Positions 43,241 to 53,299 of a stretch of DNA of 64,000 nucleotides are shown here, in pieces. The DNA is from Terriglobia bacterium (lineage in GTDB: Bacteria > Acidobacteriota > Terriglobia > Terriglobales > Acidobacteriaceae), in assembly GCA_020073185.1 (NCBI GenBank), contig JAIQFT010000018.1, forward strand, positions 27,044 to 91,043, in the 5' to 3' direction. Each line of letters begins with the position of its first letter. Within the stretch, counting starts at the first letter, position 1. The notes under the pieces were generated by a model that searched no databases, was not told where the DNA came from, and saw only the letters and a program-made list of their open reading frames with translations. The position numbers and the translations under genes are program-made.

Positions 43241-44263
43241 TTATGAGCCGACGAAGCGGGCGTAGAAGCTGCGGGCGATGGCGGTGTCGGTGGTGCCCTT
43301 GATGATGGCGCGGCCGTCGGGGAAGAGAGTCAGTTCGTAGGGGTCGCGCCAGAACTTCAGGACGAACTCGTTGTGGCGCACGGTTCCATGCGGTTGGAGG
43401 CGCTGGGTGAGTTCGTCGAAGTCGATGGGCCGCTGGCGCTCGTGGATCTGCACCGAATTCCGCCCGCAAAGGGTGATGTGCGGGCGCTGCTTGCCGGCGA
43501 GGTGGACGAAGTCGCGCTCACCGCAGGCGCGACAATCGGCGCGTGCGTGCTGAACCGTGATTTCGGAGCGCTGGTTGCTCCAGAGGTCGAAGGAGAGCAG
43601 CGTGTTGCGCATGGTCTGGGTGGCGCCGACCAGCAACTTGAGAGCTTCCGTGGCTTCGATGGCGGCGACGGTTGCGGCCGCCGAATTCAGGATGCCGGCG
43701 GTATCGCAGGTCTCAAAGCTGCCGCGTGGCGACTCGGGAAAAACGCAAGCGAGGCACGCGGTCTCACCGGGCAGCACGTTCATGGTCACGCCGTAGCTGG
43801 CGACGGCGGCGGCATAAATCCACGGGAGGCGCTCGCGCACCGCGTAGTCATTGATCAGGTAACGGGTTTCAAAATTGTCGGTGCCGTCGAGAATGAGTTG
43901 CGCGCCGGCCAGTAGTTGCTCGATGTTCTCGGGCGTGAGGTCGGCGACGTGGGGTTCGACGACGATATCGGAGTTGCAGGCGGCGATCTTGCGCGCGGCG
44001 GCAATCGCCTTGGGCAAGGATTCGGCGGCGTCGGCCTCGTCGAAGAGGGCCTGGCGCTGGAGATTGCTGGGCTCGACGTAATCGCGGTCGATGATGCGAA
44101 CGGTTCCGACACCGGCGCGCGCCAGCAGTCCCGCCACGGTCGAGCCGGTGGCGCCGCAGCCGACGATGGCCACGCGCGACTGGCGCAGGCGCTGCTGGCC
44201 GGCAGCGCCGATGCCGTGGAACAACACCTGGCGCGAATAGCGTTCCTCGGGAGTCAACGACAT
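43241..44263 (-). CDS. ThiF/MoeB-family adenylyltransferase
   Basis: A 340-residue E1-like enzyme. GCGATGSTVAGLLARAGVG binds ATP, RIIDRDYVEPSNLQRQALF follows, and CLAC and CRAC can hold zinc. It would adenylate the C terminus of a sulfur-carrier protein (MoaD or ThiS) or a ubiquitin-like protein. A C-terminal domain of about 75 residues replaces the rhodanese seen in some MoeB proteins. No carrier gene is adjacent. The start at 44263 (MSLTPEERYSRQ) is the usual one. Confidence 0.88.
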   Translation of the reverse strand: MSLTPEERYSRQVLFHGIGAAGQQRLRQSRVAIVGCGATGSTVAGLLARAGVGTVRIIDRDYVEPSNLQRQALFDEADAAESLPKAIAAARKIAACNSDIVVEPHVADLTPENIEQLLAGAQLILDGTDNFETRYLINDYAVRERLPWIYAAAVASYGVTMNVLPGETACLACVFPESPRGSFETCDTAGILNSAAATVAAIEATEALKLLVGATQTMRNTLLSFDLWSNQRSEITVQHARADCRACGERDFVHLAGKQRPHITLCGRNSVQIHERQRPIDFDELTQRLQPHGTVRHNEFVLKFWRDPYELTLFPDGRAIIKGTTDTAIARSFYARFVGS

Positions 44264-44392
44264 TGCCGGCCCTGCTGGGGTCACACAGTATTATAAGTGG
44301 CGATAGTGCTGAGCTCCGGGCCGAAGCAGAGCAACAGAATTCCAGCCCAAGCTCATCGAAACAGAGACCCGGACAGCCCTTTGACATCAGGC

Positions 44393-47300
44393 ATGGCATT
44401 GTCGAAGACCCACATCCGCCAAAACCGGGCAGATGCGGGGCGCCGATTGGGTGTATTGGTCCTGGTCTGCGGGGTAGTGTGCGCCTCGGCTCAGCAGCAA
44501 CCGGCGGCGATGGCGGTCCCACCTGGGCCGGCGAGTCGGAGTTCGTCGGCGGTGGCCGCGCTGAGCAACTTAAACCCCTACCAGGGATTGCCGGTGGGGA
44601 AGGTGGAGTTCCGCGGCTTGCAGGCCGATGCGCCGGTGACGGAGCATCTGCGGCAACTGGTGGCGCAAAACCTGGGCGGGCCGCTGGACCGTCAGAAGCT
44701 GGGCCGCGCCATGCGCGCGCTGTACGCCACCGGGCGATTCGCAGACCTGCAGGTGGAGGCGCAACGCAGCCCGCAGAACGAAGTCTCGCTGGTGTTTGTG
44801 GCCACGGAAAACCTGTTTATCGGCGCGACCACGGTGTCCGGCGCACCCAAGCGGCCGAGCGCGGCGCAACTGCGCGACGCCAGCAAATTGGAACTGGGGA
44901 AGTTGTACAGCCCAGCGGCGGTTGAGCAGGGCCTGCAGCGGATGAAGAGCCTGCTGACCGACAACGGCTACTTCCAGGGGACGATCACGGTAAACGAGGA
45001 GCGCCATCCTGAGTTGCAGCAGATCAATCTGCATTTCAGCGTGACGCCGGGCGCGCTGGCGAGGATTGGACGGGTGACTGTGGACGGCAGCCCTGGGCTG
45101 AGCGACGAGGAAATCCTGCGCATCGCCAAGCTGCACCCGGGTGACAAGGTGAACACCGAGCACACCACACGGGCGTTAACGCGGCTGCGCAAGCGCTTTT
45201 CCAAGATGGAGCGACTGGAAGCGCAGATCTCGATCACCGACCGGCGGTATCAGGCGGAGAGCAACACGCTGGACTACGTGTTCCGCATCGTGCGCGGGCC
45301 GGTGGTGAACATCAGCGTGTCGGGGGCAAGCATCAGCGAGAGCAAGTTGCGGCGGTACATCCCGGTGTATGAAGAGCACGCGGTGGACGACGACCTGCTC
45401 AACGAGGGCCGGCGCAACCTGCGCGACTACCTGCAGACGCAGGGCTACTTCGATGCCGTAGTGGAGTACACCCATCGGCACGACCCTCAGCAGCCGCAGA
45501 GGGTGGAGATCGTGTACACCGTCGAAGCGGGCGCGAAGCACGAGCTAACGAACATTTATATCGAGGGCAACAAGTATTTTGCGAGGGGCCTTATCCGGGA
45601 ACGCATGGCGATCCAACCGGCGAGCCTGCTGATGCGGCACGGGCGGTTCAGCCAGGAGTTGCTCACGCGCGACACCGATAACGTCCGCGATCTCTACCTG
45701 GCCAACGGGTTCGAGCACGTCAAGGTCAGCGGCAGCTTCCAGGACGATTACGGCGGGCAGGTCGGGCGGATGGCGGTGTTCATCAAGATTGACGAGGGGC
45801 CGCAGACGCTGGTTTCGTCGCTGGCGATCGCCGGCACGCAGGTGATCGCCGAAGACCAATTGCGGCCCTTGTTGACCACGGTGGAGGGGCAGCCGTATTC
45901 GGAAACCAACGTTGCCCAGGACCGCGATACCATCCTGAATTACTACTTCGACCACGGCTTCCCCGACGCGACGTTTACCGCGTCGGCCAAGCCGGTGGAG
46001 GGCGATGCGACGCGGGAAACCGTGGGCTATCTCATCCAGGAAGGGCCGCAGGTATTTGTGGATCGCATTATCGACTCGGGGCTGCATTACACCAAACCGG
46101 GCATCGCCAAGCGGCAGTACCAGATCAAGCCGAAGGACCCGCTGAGCCAGTCGCGAATGCTGGACACGCAGCGGAGGCTCTATGACCTGGGCGTGTTCAA
46201 TGCGGTCAACATGGCGGTGCAGAACCCGGACGGGCAGTCGCGCTACAAGGACTTGTACCTGCAATTCGAGGAAGCGCGACGGTGGAATTTCACCTACGGC
46301 TTCGGCATCGAGGTGCAGAGCGGGGCATTCGGCACACGCGAGATTCCGCAGGGCACCACCGGGGTGAGTCCGCGCGTCAGCTTCGACGTAACCCGCATCA
46401 ACTTCGGAGGGCGCGCCCACACCATGAGTTTCAGCTCGCACGTGGGCCGGCTGGAACAGCGGGCGCTGGCCATCTACGACGCGCCGCACTTTCTGGCGAC
46501 CGATTATTTGCGGTTCACCGCGAGCGCGTTCTACGACAATTCGCTCGACGTGCGCACGTTTACTTCGCAGCGGCTGGAAGGTTCCATGCAGTTGGAGCAG
46601 ATCGTCAGCAAGGCCACGAGCCTGCTTTATCGGCTGACGTACCGCCGTGTGCGCGCCAGCGACCTGTTGATCTCGCCCATCCTGGTGCCGCTGTTCTCAC
46701 AACCGGTGCGCGTGGGCATGCCGAGCCTGACCTACATCCGCGACCGGCGGGACGACCCCATCGATACCCATAACGGAAATTACAATACCTTCGACACGGG
46801 AGTCGCGGCACGAGTGTTTGGGTCGGAAGCGACTTTCGGGCGTTTCCTGGGGCAAAACACGACGTATCATCCTTTTCATAAGCGGCGGTGGGTGTTTGCC
46901 CGGAACCTGCGAGTGGGTTTGGCGCAGACGTTCGGGCCGACGGACCTGTTGCCGCTGCCAGAGCGGTTCTTCGCTGGCGGGGGGAACTCGCTACGCGGAT
47001 TCGCCATCAACCAGGCGGGCCCCCGCGACCTCACCACCGGCGAGCCGCTGGGCGGGAATGCCATGGTGGTGAACAGCTTCGAGCTGCGCACGCCGACCGT
47101 GGCGCTGCCCTGGCTCGGCAACAACATGGGGTTCGTCATCTTTCACGATGCGGGCAACGTTTTTGCGACGCCGCACGACCTGTTCAACAGCCTGTTGAAA
47201 TGGTCGCAGCCGCACCCCGGCCTGTGCACGCAGGCGAGCACGGCCAAGCAGTGCGACTTCAATTACATTTCGCACGCCGTGGGCGGGGGAATCCGCTACC

Positions 47301-47455
47301 GGACGCCGATCGGCCCGGCGCGGCTGGATTTCGGGTACAACTTCAATCCGCCGGTGTTCGGCGTGTACCCGGACGCGAGCAACAACTTCGCGCCCTTTCA
47401 CTGGCAAACAGCGAGGCACTTCAATTTCATTTTCAGCATCGGGCAGACGTTCTGA
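44393..47455 (+). CDS. Omp85-family outer-membrane assembly protein (BamA/TamA type)
   Basis: A 1020-residue outer-membrane protein with a signal peptide (LGVLVLVCGVVCASA), about five POTRA domains (residues about 55-600, with motifs such as GNKYFARGLIRERM and YSETNVAQDRDTILNYYFDHGFP) and a 16-strand Omp85 barrel that ends in FSIGQTF. The RFFAGGGNSLRGF block is the conserved barrel motif. Location with tamB suggests a TamA role, although the POTRA number is more like BamA. The start at 44393 is chosen for the signal peptide. It overlaps the next gene by one base. Confidence 0.92.
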   Translation: MALSKTHIRQNRADAGRRLGVLVLVCGVVCASAQQQPAAMAVPPGPASRSSSAVAALSNLNPYQGLPVGKVEFRGLQADAPVTEHLRQLVAQNLGGPLDRQKLGRAMRALYATGRFADLQVEAQRSPQNEVSLVFVATENLFIGATTVSGAPKRPSAAQLRDASKLELGKLYSPAAVEQGLQRMKSLLTDNGYFQGTITVNEERHPELQQINLHFSVTPGALARIGRVTVDGSPGLSDEEILRIAKLHPGDKVNTEHTTRALTRLRKRFSKMERLEAQISITDRRYQAESNTLDYVFRIVRGPVVNISVSGASISESKLRRYIPVYEEHAVDDDLLNEGRRNLRDYLQTQGYFDAVVEYTHRHDPQQPQRVEIVYTVEAGAKHELTNIYIEGNKYFARGLIRERMAIQPASLLMRHGRFSQELLTRDTDNVRDLYLANGFEHVKVSGSFQDDYGGQVGRMAVFIKIDEGPQTLVSSLAIAGTQVIAEDQLRPLLTTVEGQPYSETNVAQDRDTILNYYFDHGFPDATFTASAKPVEGDATRETVGYLIQEGPQVFVDRIIDSGLHYTKPGIAKRQYQIKPKDPLSQSRMLDTQRRLYDLGVFNAVNMAVQNPDGQSRYKDLYLQFEEARRWNFTYGFGIEVQSGAFGTREIPQGTTGVSPRVSFDVTRINFGGRAHTMSFSSHVGRLEQRALAIYDAPHFLATDYLRFTASAFYDNSLDVRTFTSQRLEGSMQLEQIVSKATSLLYRLTYRRVRASDLLISPILVPLFSQPVRVGMPSLTYIRDRRDDPIDTHNGNYNTFDTGVAARVFGSEATFGRFLGQNTTYHPFHKRRWVFARNLRVGLAQTFGPTDLLPLPERFFAGGGNSLRGFAINQAGPRDLTTGEPLGGNAMVVNSFELRTPTVALPWLGNNMGFVIFHDAGNVFATPHDLFNSLLKWSQPHPGLCTQASTAKQCDFNYISHAVGGGIRYRTPIGPARLDFGYNFNPPVFGVYPDASNNFAPFHWQTARHFNFIFSIGQTF

Positions 47456-48195
47456 TGCGGCGCGCGCTCCAAGTCGTCCTGCTGTTGCTGGCCGGCGCGG
47501 ACGTGTCGGCGGGACAGGTGGTCATCGACCGCCTGGTGGCGACGGTGAACGGGCAACCGATCCTGCAAAGCGATTGGGACGTGGCGCTGCGCTGCGAGGC
47601 GCTTCTTGATCGCAAAGAACTGCAGTTCACGCCCGAGGCGGCGCGCGGCGCGCTGGAGAGGCTGATTGACCAGGAACTACTGCGGCAGCAGATTCGTACG
47701 TTCCAGCTAAAGCCGATCGGGGAAGAGGAGCTGCACCGACGCCTGCAGGAAATCCGCAAGCAGATTCCGGGCGCCGCCGATGACGCGGGCTGGCAAGCGG
47801 CGCTGCAGCGCTATGGGCTGACCCAGAGCGAGGTGGACGAACGCATCACCGACCAACTGGAGATTTTGCGCTTCGTTGACGCGCGGCTGCGTCCGACGGT
47901 GCGCGTGAACCGGCGGAGCATCGAGGAATACTACCGCGACAAGCTGCTGCCGCAACTCAAGCAGAAGGGCGCGAAGGAAGTGCCCCTGGCGGAGGTGTCG
48001 TCGCAGATCGAGGAAATCCTGTCGCAGGAATTGATGGACACCCAACTGGCGGAGTTGCTCCGCGACCTGAGGCAGCAGAGCGAGATCCACATACAACCGT
48101 CGGCGCTGCCGCCACAGGCCGGAAACACCACGTCAGGCTCACCCCAGCAAACGCAACCACCGCGCTTGCCGAGAGCTCCGGCGGAGGCGCGATGA
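47455..48195 (+). CDS. SurA-like periplasmic chaperone without a PPIase domain
   Basis: A 246-residue exported protein. After a signal peptide, IDRLVATVNGQPILQSDWDVALRC is the SurA N-terminal chaperone start, and the helical body (LERLIDQELLRQQ, YGLTQSEVDERI) follows. No parvulin PPIase domain is visible; the C-terminal helix pairs directly with the N-terminal part. It would carry unfolded outer-membrane proteins to the Omp85 protein encoded just upstream. The tail is Pro/Gln-rich. It overlaps the Omp85 gene by 1 base and tamB by 4, so translation is coupled. Confidence 0.88.
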   Translation: MRRALQVVLLLLAGADVSAGQVVIDRLVATVNGQPILQSDWDVALRCEALLDRKELQFTPEAARGALERLIDQELLRQQIRTFQLKPIGEEELHRRLQEIRKQIPGAADDAGWQAALQRYGLTQSEVDERITDQLEILRFVDARLRPTVRVNRRSIEEYYRDKLLPQLKQKGAKEVPLAEVSSQIEEILSQELMDTQLAELLRDLRQQSEIHIQPSALPPQAGNTTSGSPQQTQPPRLPRAPAEAR

Positions 48196-51100
48196 CGGAA
48201 GACGCTCACGTTTCGCGCCGCAGGCTGTTGCCGGCGATGGTGGGAATCGCGGTCCTGGCGATCGTGGCTGGCGCGGCGTGGTATCTGACCAGCGCGCGAT
48301 TCAACAATTACCTACGCGGGCGGCTGGTGGCGCGGCTGGAGAGCGTCACCGGCGGGCGGGTCGAACTCGGGAAGGTAGAGTGGAAGGTCAGCAAGCTGTC
48401 GCTGGCCGCCGAAAATCTTACCATTCACGGGCTGGAAGGGCCGAAGGAAGCGCCGTACGTGCACGCCGACCGGGTGGCGCTGCAACTGAAGGTTGTGTCG
48501 GTGGCGAGAAGAAAGATCGGGCTGCAGTATTTGGAGCTGAATCGGCCGGTGATTCACCTTATTGTTCATCCCGACGGCAGCACAAATCAGCCAACACCGA
48601 AGGCGGGGCGGAGCGGGTCGTCGCTGCAGCCGCTGTTTGCGCTGCAGGCTGACCGGGTGGAAGTGCGCGACGGCGTGCTTCTCCTGAATGACAGGCGCGT
48701 ACCGCTCGACCTCTCCGCCAGAGACTTGCAGGCCCAGATGTCGTACGCGGTGGTGATGCAGCGCTACGACGGCAGCATCAGCGCGCAGACGATCCGGCTG
48801 GCGTACGGCGACTACGAGCCGTTCGATTCGTCGGTGTCGGCGACGTTCAGCCTGGCGCGCAACCAGCTCGAAGTGAAGTCGGTGAAGCTGGGCGCGGGGA
48901 ATTCGTTGGTGGAGGGGGCAGGCCGGATGGACGACTTTAACCATCCGCGGGTGACGATGAATTACCAGGCGCGACTGGACCTGGCGCAGATCGGCGATCT
49001 CACGCGGCTGGCACAGCTGCGAGGCGGCGTGCTGGAGTTGAAAGGCAGCGGCGCGTTCACCGCCGAGGACTTCACAACGTCGGGCATGGTGCGGATGCAG
49101 AACCTGGAGTATCGCGACCCGGCGATCCGCATTCCCGATCTGGACGGCGGTGCGGAATTCAAGTCCGAGCACAACACGCTGACCGTTCCGCACCTGTTCG
49201 CGCATGCGCTCGGCGGAAGCGTCACCGGCAACCTGGAAATCCGCAACTGGACGAGCGCGCTGAAGCCGGGCGCGCGTGCAGGGCTGGTGTCGCCGGCGGC
49301 GGATGGGGTGGCACACCTGCGGCTGCGGGCCTTGTCGGTGTCGCGGATCGCGGCGGCGATTTCCACCCGCGCGCTACCGGCGAACAAGCTGAATCCGGTG
49401 GGGTTGGCCAGCGGCACCCTGGACGTGACCTTTCGTGGGTCGCCGGCGCATTCGCACGCGCGCTTCGGCGTGCAGGTGACGCCGGTGCGGGCGACGCCGC
49501 AGCAACTGCCGGTGCAGGCGACGATCCGCGGCAGCTACGCCATCGACACGCTGGCGCTTGATCTGGTGGAGCTGAACGCGACCGCGCGCTCGCTGACCCT
49601 GGAAGCGTCGGGCACGATGGCGCGCAACAACCATCTGCGGGTGGCGCTCAAGGTCGGCAATCTGCGCGACCTGGATGCGCTGCTGACTTCGCTGCGCGGC
49701 GCGACGCGGCTGCCCGAAGGCCTGACCGGCCGCGCTACGTTTACCGGCGCCCTGACCGGCACGGTGGCCGCGCCGCAACTGGCGGGAGAAGTAGGGCTGG
49801 CGGATTTCACGCTGCCAGTGCCGCTGAAGCGGCTGGCCAGCGTGAAGCAGGCGTCGGCGCCGGCGCGCCTGGCGCACTTCGATTCGTTCACCGCCCACCT
49901 GCGCTATTCGCGGAGCCAACTCGCGCTCAACAACGCGCGGCTGCGCCGTGGCACGGAAGACCTGTTGTTCACCTTCTCCACCGCGCTGGATCAGGGTGAG
50001 TTCAGAACGACGCTGCCCCTGACGCTGAGCGCGGAAATCCGCAATTTCCAGGTCAACGATCTGCAGGGAATTTTCGGGTTTGACTATCCGCTAACCGGGG
50101 TGACGACGGCTTCGTTGCAGGTGAAAGGCACGGCCGACGATCCCATCGGCTCAGGGCACCTGCGGATCACGAATGCGACGCTGGCAGGCGAGGCTTACCC
50201 CAGCGTCGGCGCGGACGTGGTCTTTGCGAACCAAGAGGCGCAGCTTTCCAACCTAATCATTGCGCATAACGGGGCGCGCGTCACCGGCACCGCCGCGTAC
50301 AACCTGAAGAGCACGGGATTTCGCTTCCACTTGCAGGGCAGCAACTTCAGCTTGGCGCAGTTCAAGCAACTGCAGTTACCGCGGCTGTCGGTGGCGGGGA
50401 GGCTCGACTTCAACGCCCGCGGGTCGGGAACTACCTCGCGCCCGGTGGTTGACGCCGACCTGCACCTCCGCGACGTGGTCCTCAATCAAGAGCGGATGGG
50501 GAACGTGGACGCCAAAGCGGTGACCAGCGCGGGCGTGATGAAGATCACGGCGCGATCGGACCGCCCGGCGGCGGAATTCATGCTCGACGGCACGGTCAAC
50601 ATGTACGACGATTTCCCCGCCCAACTGGCGTTGCGCTTCACGCGGCTTGACGTGGACGCGCTGCTTCATGGGTTCCTGCAAGGCCGGGCCACAGGCCACT
50701 CCTCGATCACGGGCACGGTGACGCTGGCGGGGCCGCTGCGGCAGCCGCGGCTGCTCACCATCACCGGCGATATCAGCGAGTTTTCCGCCGAGATGGAAAA
50801 CGTGCGCGTGCACAACGATGGGCCGCTGCGTTTCAAGGTGGCCAGCCAGGTGGTCACGCTGGAGCAGTTCCGTCTCGCCGGAGAAGAGAACACGCAGATG
50901 ACGGCGACAGGCACGATTGCGCTCAGCGGGGCGCGGGCGCTCGACCTGCGCGCCGAGGGCAACGTTCACCTGAAGCTGCTGCAAATCTGGAATCCGGCGC
51001 TGCACGCCGGCGGCATGGTGGAGTTCAACATCAACGCGCGCGGCGACCTGACCCGCCCGGTGCTGTTCGGGCGGGCGAAGTTCAACCACGCGACGCTGAC

Positions 51101-52214
51101 GCACGTCAATTTCCCGAACGGGCTGAGCGATATCAATGGCGTTATCGTCTTCAACCAAGACCGGATGCAGATCCAGTCGCTGACCGCGACCAGCGGCGGC
51201 GGGACAATGACCTTGGGAGGGTTCGTCAGCTACGCCAACGGGCTGGCGTTCAATCTGACGGGGCAGGGCAGGAGCATCCGGCTGCGCTACCCGCAGGGCG
51301 TGAGTACGGTCCTGGATTGCGATCTGCGGCTGAGCGGGACGACCAGCAGTTCGACGTTAACGGGGACGGTGACGGTAACGCGCTTCGGCATGACGCCGCA
51401 ATTCGACCTGGGACTGGCCATCGCGCGGGCGCGGCAGGCGCCGGGGCCTCCCAATCCGCGGTCGCCGCTGAACAACCTGCGGCTGGCGGTGCGCGTGGTC
51501 TCGACGCCGGAGTTGCAGGTGCAGACCTCACTAGCGCGGCTGACGGGGGGCGTTGACCTGAATCTGCGCGGTACGGCGAGCCGGCCGATCCTGCTGGGGA
51601 AGGTCAATGTCACCGAGGGGCAGGTCACGCTCAATGGGACGAATTATCAACTGGAGCGCGGCGATATTTCCTTCAGCAACCCGGTGCGCATCGAGCCGGT
51701 GCTGGACGTGGAGGCGACGACCCGGGTCCGCGACTACGACATCACGCTGGGCTTCCACGGACCGCTGGACCGGCTGGGCACGACCTATCGCTCCGATCCG
51801 CCGCTGCCGACCTCGGACATCATCGCGCTGCTGGCGTTTGGGCGCACGCGCGAGGAATCGGTGATGGCGACGGAAGCGAACCCGAGCTTCACCGAGTCGG
51901 CCTCCAGCGCTATTCTCAGCCAGGCGCTGAATTCGGCGGGCAGCACGCGCATGCAGCGGCTCTTCGGGGTGAGCCGCATCAAGATTTCGCCGGAGGTGGC
52001 AGGTTCGGAGGCGCTAGACCCGAACGCCCGGCTGACCATCGAGCAGCAGGTCACGCGCGACTTCACCGTCACCTACGTCACCGACATCACGCACTCCGGG
52101 CAGCAGATTATCCAGGTGGAATATAACTACAGCCGCAATCTGTCCATTCTGGCGACGCGCGATCAGTACGGCGTGCTGTCGTTCGACGTGCGAATCAAGC
52201 GGCGGCGGAGATGA
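48192..52214 (+). CDS. tamB: TamB-like translocation/assembly protein (DUF490)
   Basis: A 1340-residue protein with an N-terminal membrane anchor (MVGIAVLAIVAGAAWYLTSA), a very long series of beta-strand repeats in AsmA/TamB style, and a C-terminal DUF490 domain (VTEGQVTLNGTNYQLERGDISFSNP, LLAFGRTREES). TamB-type proteins span the periplasm and move lipids or help outer-membrane protein insertion. It is the third gene of the operon with the Omp85 and SurA-like genes. Confidence 0.92.
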   Translation: MTEDAHVSRRRLLPAMVGIAVLAIVAGAAWYLTSARFNNYLRGRLVARLESVTGGRVELGKVEWKVSKLSLAAENLTIHGLEGPKEAPYVHADRVALQLKVVSVARRKIGLQYLELNRPVIHLIVHPDGSTNQPTPKAGRSGSSLQPLFALQADRVEVRDGVLLLNDRRVPLDLSARDLQAQMSYAVVMQRYDGSISAQTIRLAYGDYEPFDSSVSATFSLARNQLEVKSVKLGAGNSLVEGAGRMDDFNHPRVTMNYQARLDLAQIGDLTRLAQLRGGVLELKGSGAFTAEDFTTSGMVRMQNLEYRDPAIRIPDLDGGAEFKSEHNTLTVPHLFAHALGGSVTGNLEIRNWTSALKPGARAGLVSPAADGVAHLRLRALSVSRIAAAISTRALPANKLNPVGLASGTLDVTFRGSPAHSHARFGVQVTPVRATPQQLPVQATIRGSYAIDTLALDLVELNATARSLTLEASGTMARNNHLRVALKVGNLRDLDALLTSLRGATRLPEGLTGRATFTGALTGTVAAPQLAGEVGLADFTLPVPLKRLASVKQASAPARLAHFDSFTAHLRYSRSQLALNNARLRRGTEDLLFTFSTALDQGEFRTTLPLTLSAEIRNFQVNDLQGIFGFDYPLTGVTTASLQVKGTADDPIGSGHLRITNATLAGEAYPSVGADVVFANQEAQLSNLIIAHNGARVTGTAAYNLKSTGFRFHLQGSNFSLAQFKQLQLPRLSVAGRLDFNARGSGTTSRPVVDADLHLRDVVLNQERMGNVDAKAVTSAGVMKITARSDRPAAEFMLDGTVNMYDDFPAQLALRFTRLDVDALLHGFLQGRATGHSSITGTVTLAGPLRQPRLLTITGDISEFSAEMENVRVHNDGPLRFKVASQVVTLEQFRLAGEENTQMTATGTIALSGARALDLRAEGNVHLKLLQIWNPALHAGGMVEFNINARGDLTRPVLFGRAKFNHATLTHVNFPNGLSDINGVIVFNQDRMQIQSLTATSGGGTMTLGGFVSYANGLAFNLTGQGRSIRLRYPQGVSTVLDCDLRLSGTTSSSTLTGTVTVTRFGMTPQFDLGLAIARARQAPGPPNPRSPLNNLRLAVRVVSTPELQVQTSLARLTGGVDLNLRGTASRPILLGKVNVTEGQVTLNGTNYQLERGDISFSNPVRIEPVLDVEATTRVRDYDITLGFHGPLDRLGTTYRSDPPLPTSDIIALLAFGRTREESVMATEANPSFTESASSAILSQALNSAGSTRMQRLFGVSRIKISPEVAGSEALDPNARLTIEQQVTRDFTVTYVTDITHSGQQIIQVEYNYSRNLSILATRDQYGVLSFDVRIKRRRR

Positions 52215-52330
52215 ATGGTCGATCGGCCTTTCGGTCGATCAGTCGGCGGGGGGCGTACGATTTTGCAGCCGCGAAGAAAGCGCAAGCCGATAGACTGACC
52301 GATAGACCGCAAGACCGACAGACCTTTAGA
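52209..52330. repeat. Repeat-rich spacer between tamB and mqnP
   Basis: GGTCGATC occurs twice near the start, and CCGATAGACTG, CCGATAGACCG and CCGACAGACC follow in tandem. An ATG at 52211 would read through this spacer and is not taken as the start of mqnP. Confidence 0.45.
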
Positions 52331-52339
52331 ATTTCGTTC

Positions 52340-53197
52340 GTGCCCATCCTGCGCAGTTTGGGAACCACGCTGGAGATGATCAAGTGGGAGCACTCCGTGC
52401 TCACGCTCCCCTTTGGCCTGACCGGGGCAGTGCTGGCGGCGCGCGGCATACCCGCACCGCGGCAATTGCTGTGGATCGCCGTGGGACTGGTGGCGGCGCG
52501 CGCGGCGGCGATGTCGTTCAACCGGCTTGCCGATCACTCCTTCGACGCTGTCAATCCGCGCACCCGCACGCGCGCGTTGCCCACCCGAACCCTGACGCGG
52601 CATTTTGTGGCGGCGTTCGTCGTCGTTTCGAGTTTGTTGCTGGTATTGGCGGCGGCGGAGTTGAACCGGCTGGCGCTGTATTTGTCGCCGGTCGCGCTGG
52701 GAGTCATTCTTCTGTATTCGTACACCAAGCGCTTCACGCGCTGGTCGCACGTGGTATTGGGATTTGCCATGGGCCTGGCGCCGGCGGCGGGATGGGTAGC
52801 AGTGCGCGGGTCTCTTGATCCAAGAATTTTGATTCTTACGGCGGTGGTGACGTTCTGGGGCGGCGGATTCGATGTGCTGTACGCGTGCCAGGACTACGAC
52901 TTCGATTGTCAGTCGGGGCTGCATTCCGTGCCGCGGTCTTTCGGGATTGCGCGCTCGCTGTGGATCGCGCGCGCGTTCCATGTGGTCACGCTGAGTTTGC
53001 TGGGCGTGCTGGTATACGTTTTCAGCCTGGGCGGTATTGCGATTGCGGGTGTACTGGTGGTTGGGGTGCTTCTGGCGTATGAGCATTCGCTGGTGTCGGC
53101 GAATGATTTGTCGCGGCTGAATGCGGCGTTCTTCACTATGAACGGCGTGATTTCAATGGTGTTTCTGGGGTTTGTGACGGCGAATTTTCTGGTGTGA
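52340..53197 (+). CDS. mqnP: Menaquinone prenyltransferase MqnP (UbiA family)
   Basis: A 285-residue membrane prenyltransferase. The first aspartate-rich motif is NRLADHSFDAVNPRT, and the second is YACQDYDFDCQSGLHS. It attaches the polyprenyl tail in menaquinone synthesis at the inner membrane. Its neighbour mqnE is specific to the futalosine route, which points to MqnP rather than UbiA or MenA. The GTG at 52340 is preferred; the ATG at 52211 adds a repeat-coded N terminus. Confidence 0.88.
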   Translation: MPILRSLGTTLEMIKWEHSVLTLPFGLTGAVLAARGIPAPRQLLWIAVGLVAARAAAMSFNRLADHSFDAVNPRTRTRALPTRTLTRHFVAAFVVVSSLLLVLAAAELNRLALYLSPVALGVILLYSYTKRFTRWSHVVLGFAMGLAPAAGWVAVRGSLDPRILILTAVVTFWGGGFDVLYACQDYDFDCQSGLHSVPRSFGIARSLWIARAFHVVTLSLLGVLVYVFSLGGIAIAGVLVVGVLLAYEHSLVSANDLSRLNAAFFTMNGVISMVFLGFVTANFLV

Positions 53198-53299
53198 TGA
53201 TTCAATCGTCCCTACGGGACTAGGTTCCCATCATTTGCGGTTACTTGGTTCATGTTGCCCCGCTTCTTCAGTATGCGGTAAATCCGTTATCATTGAGAA

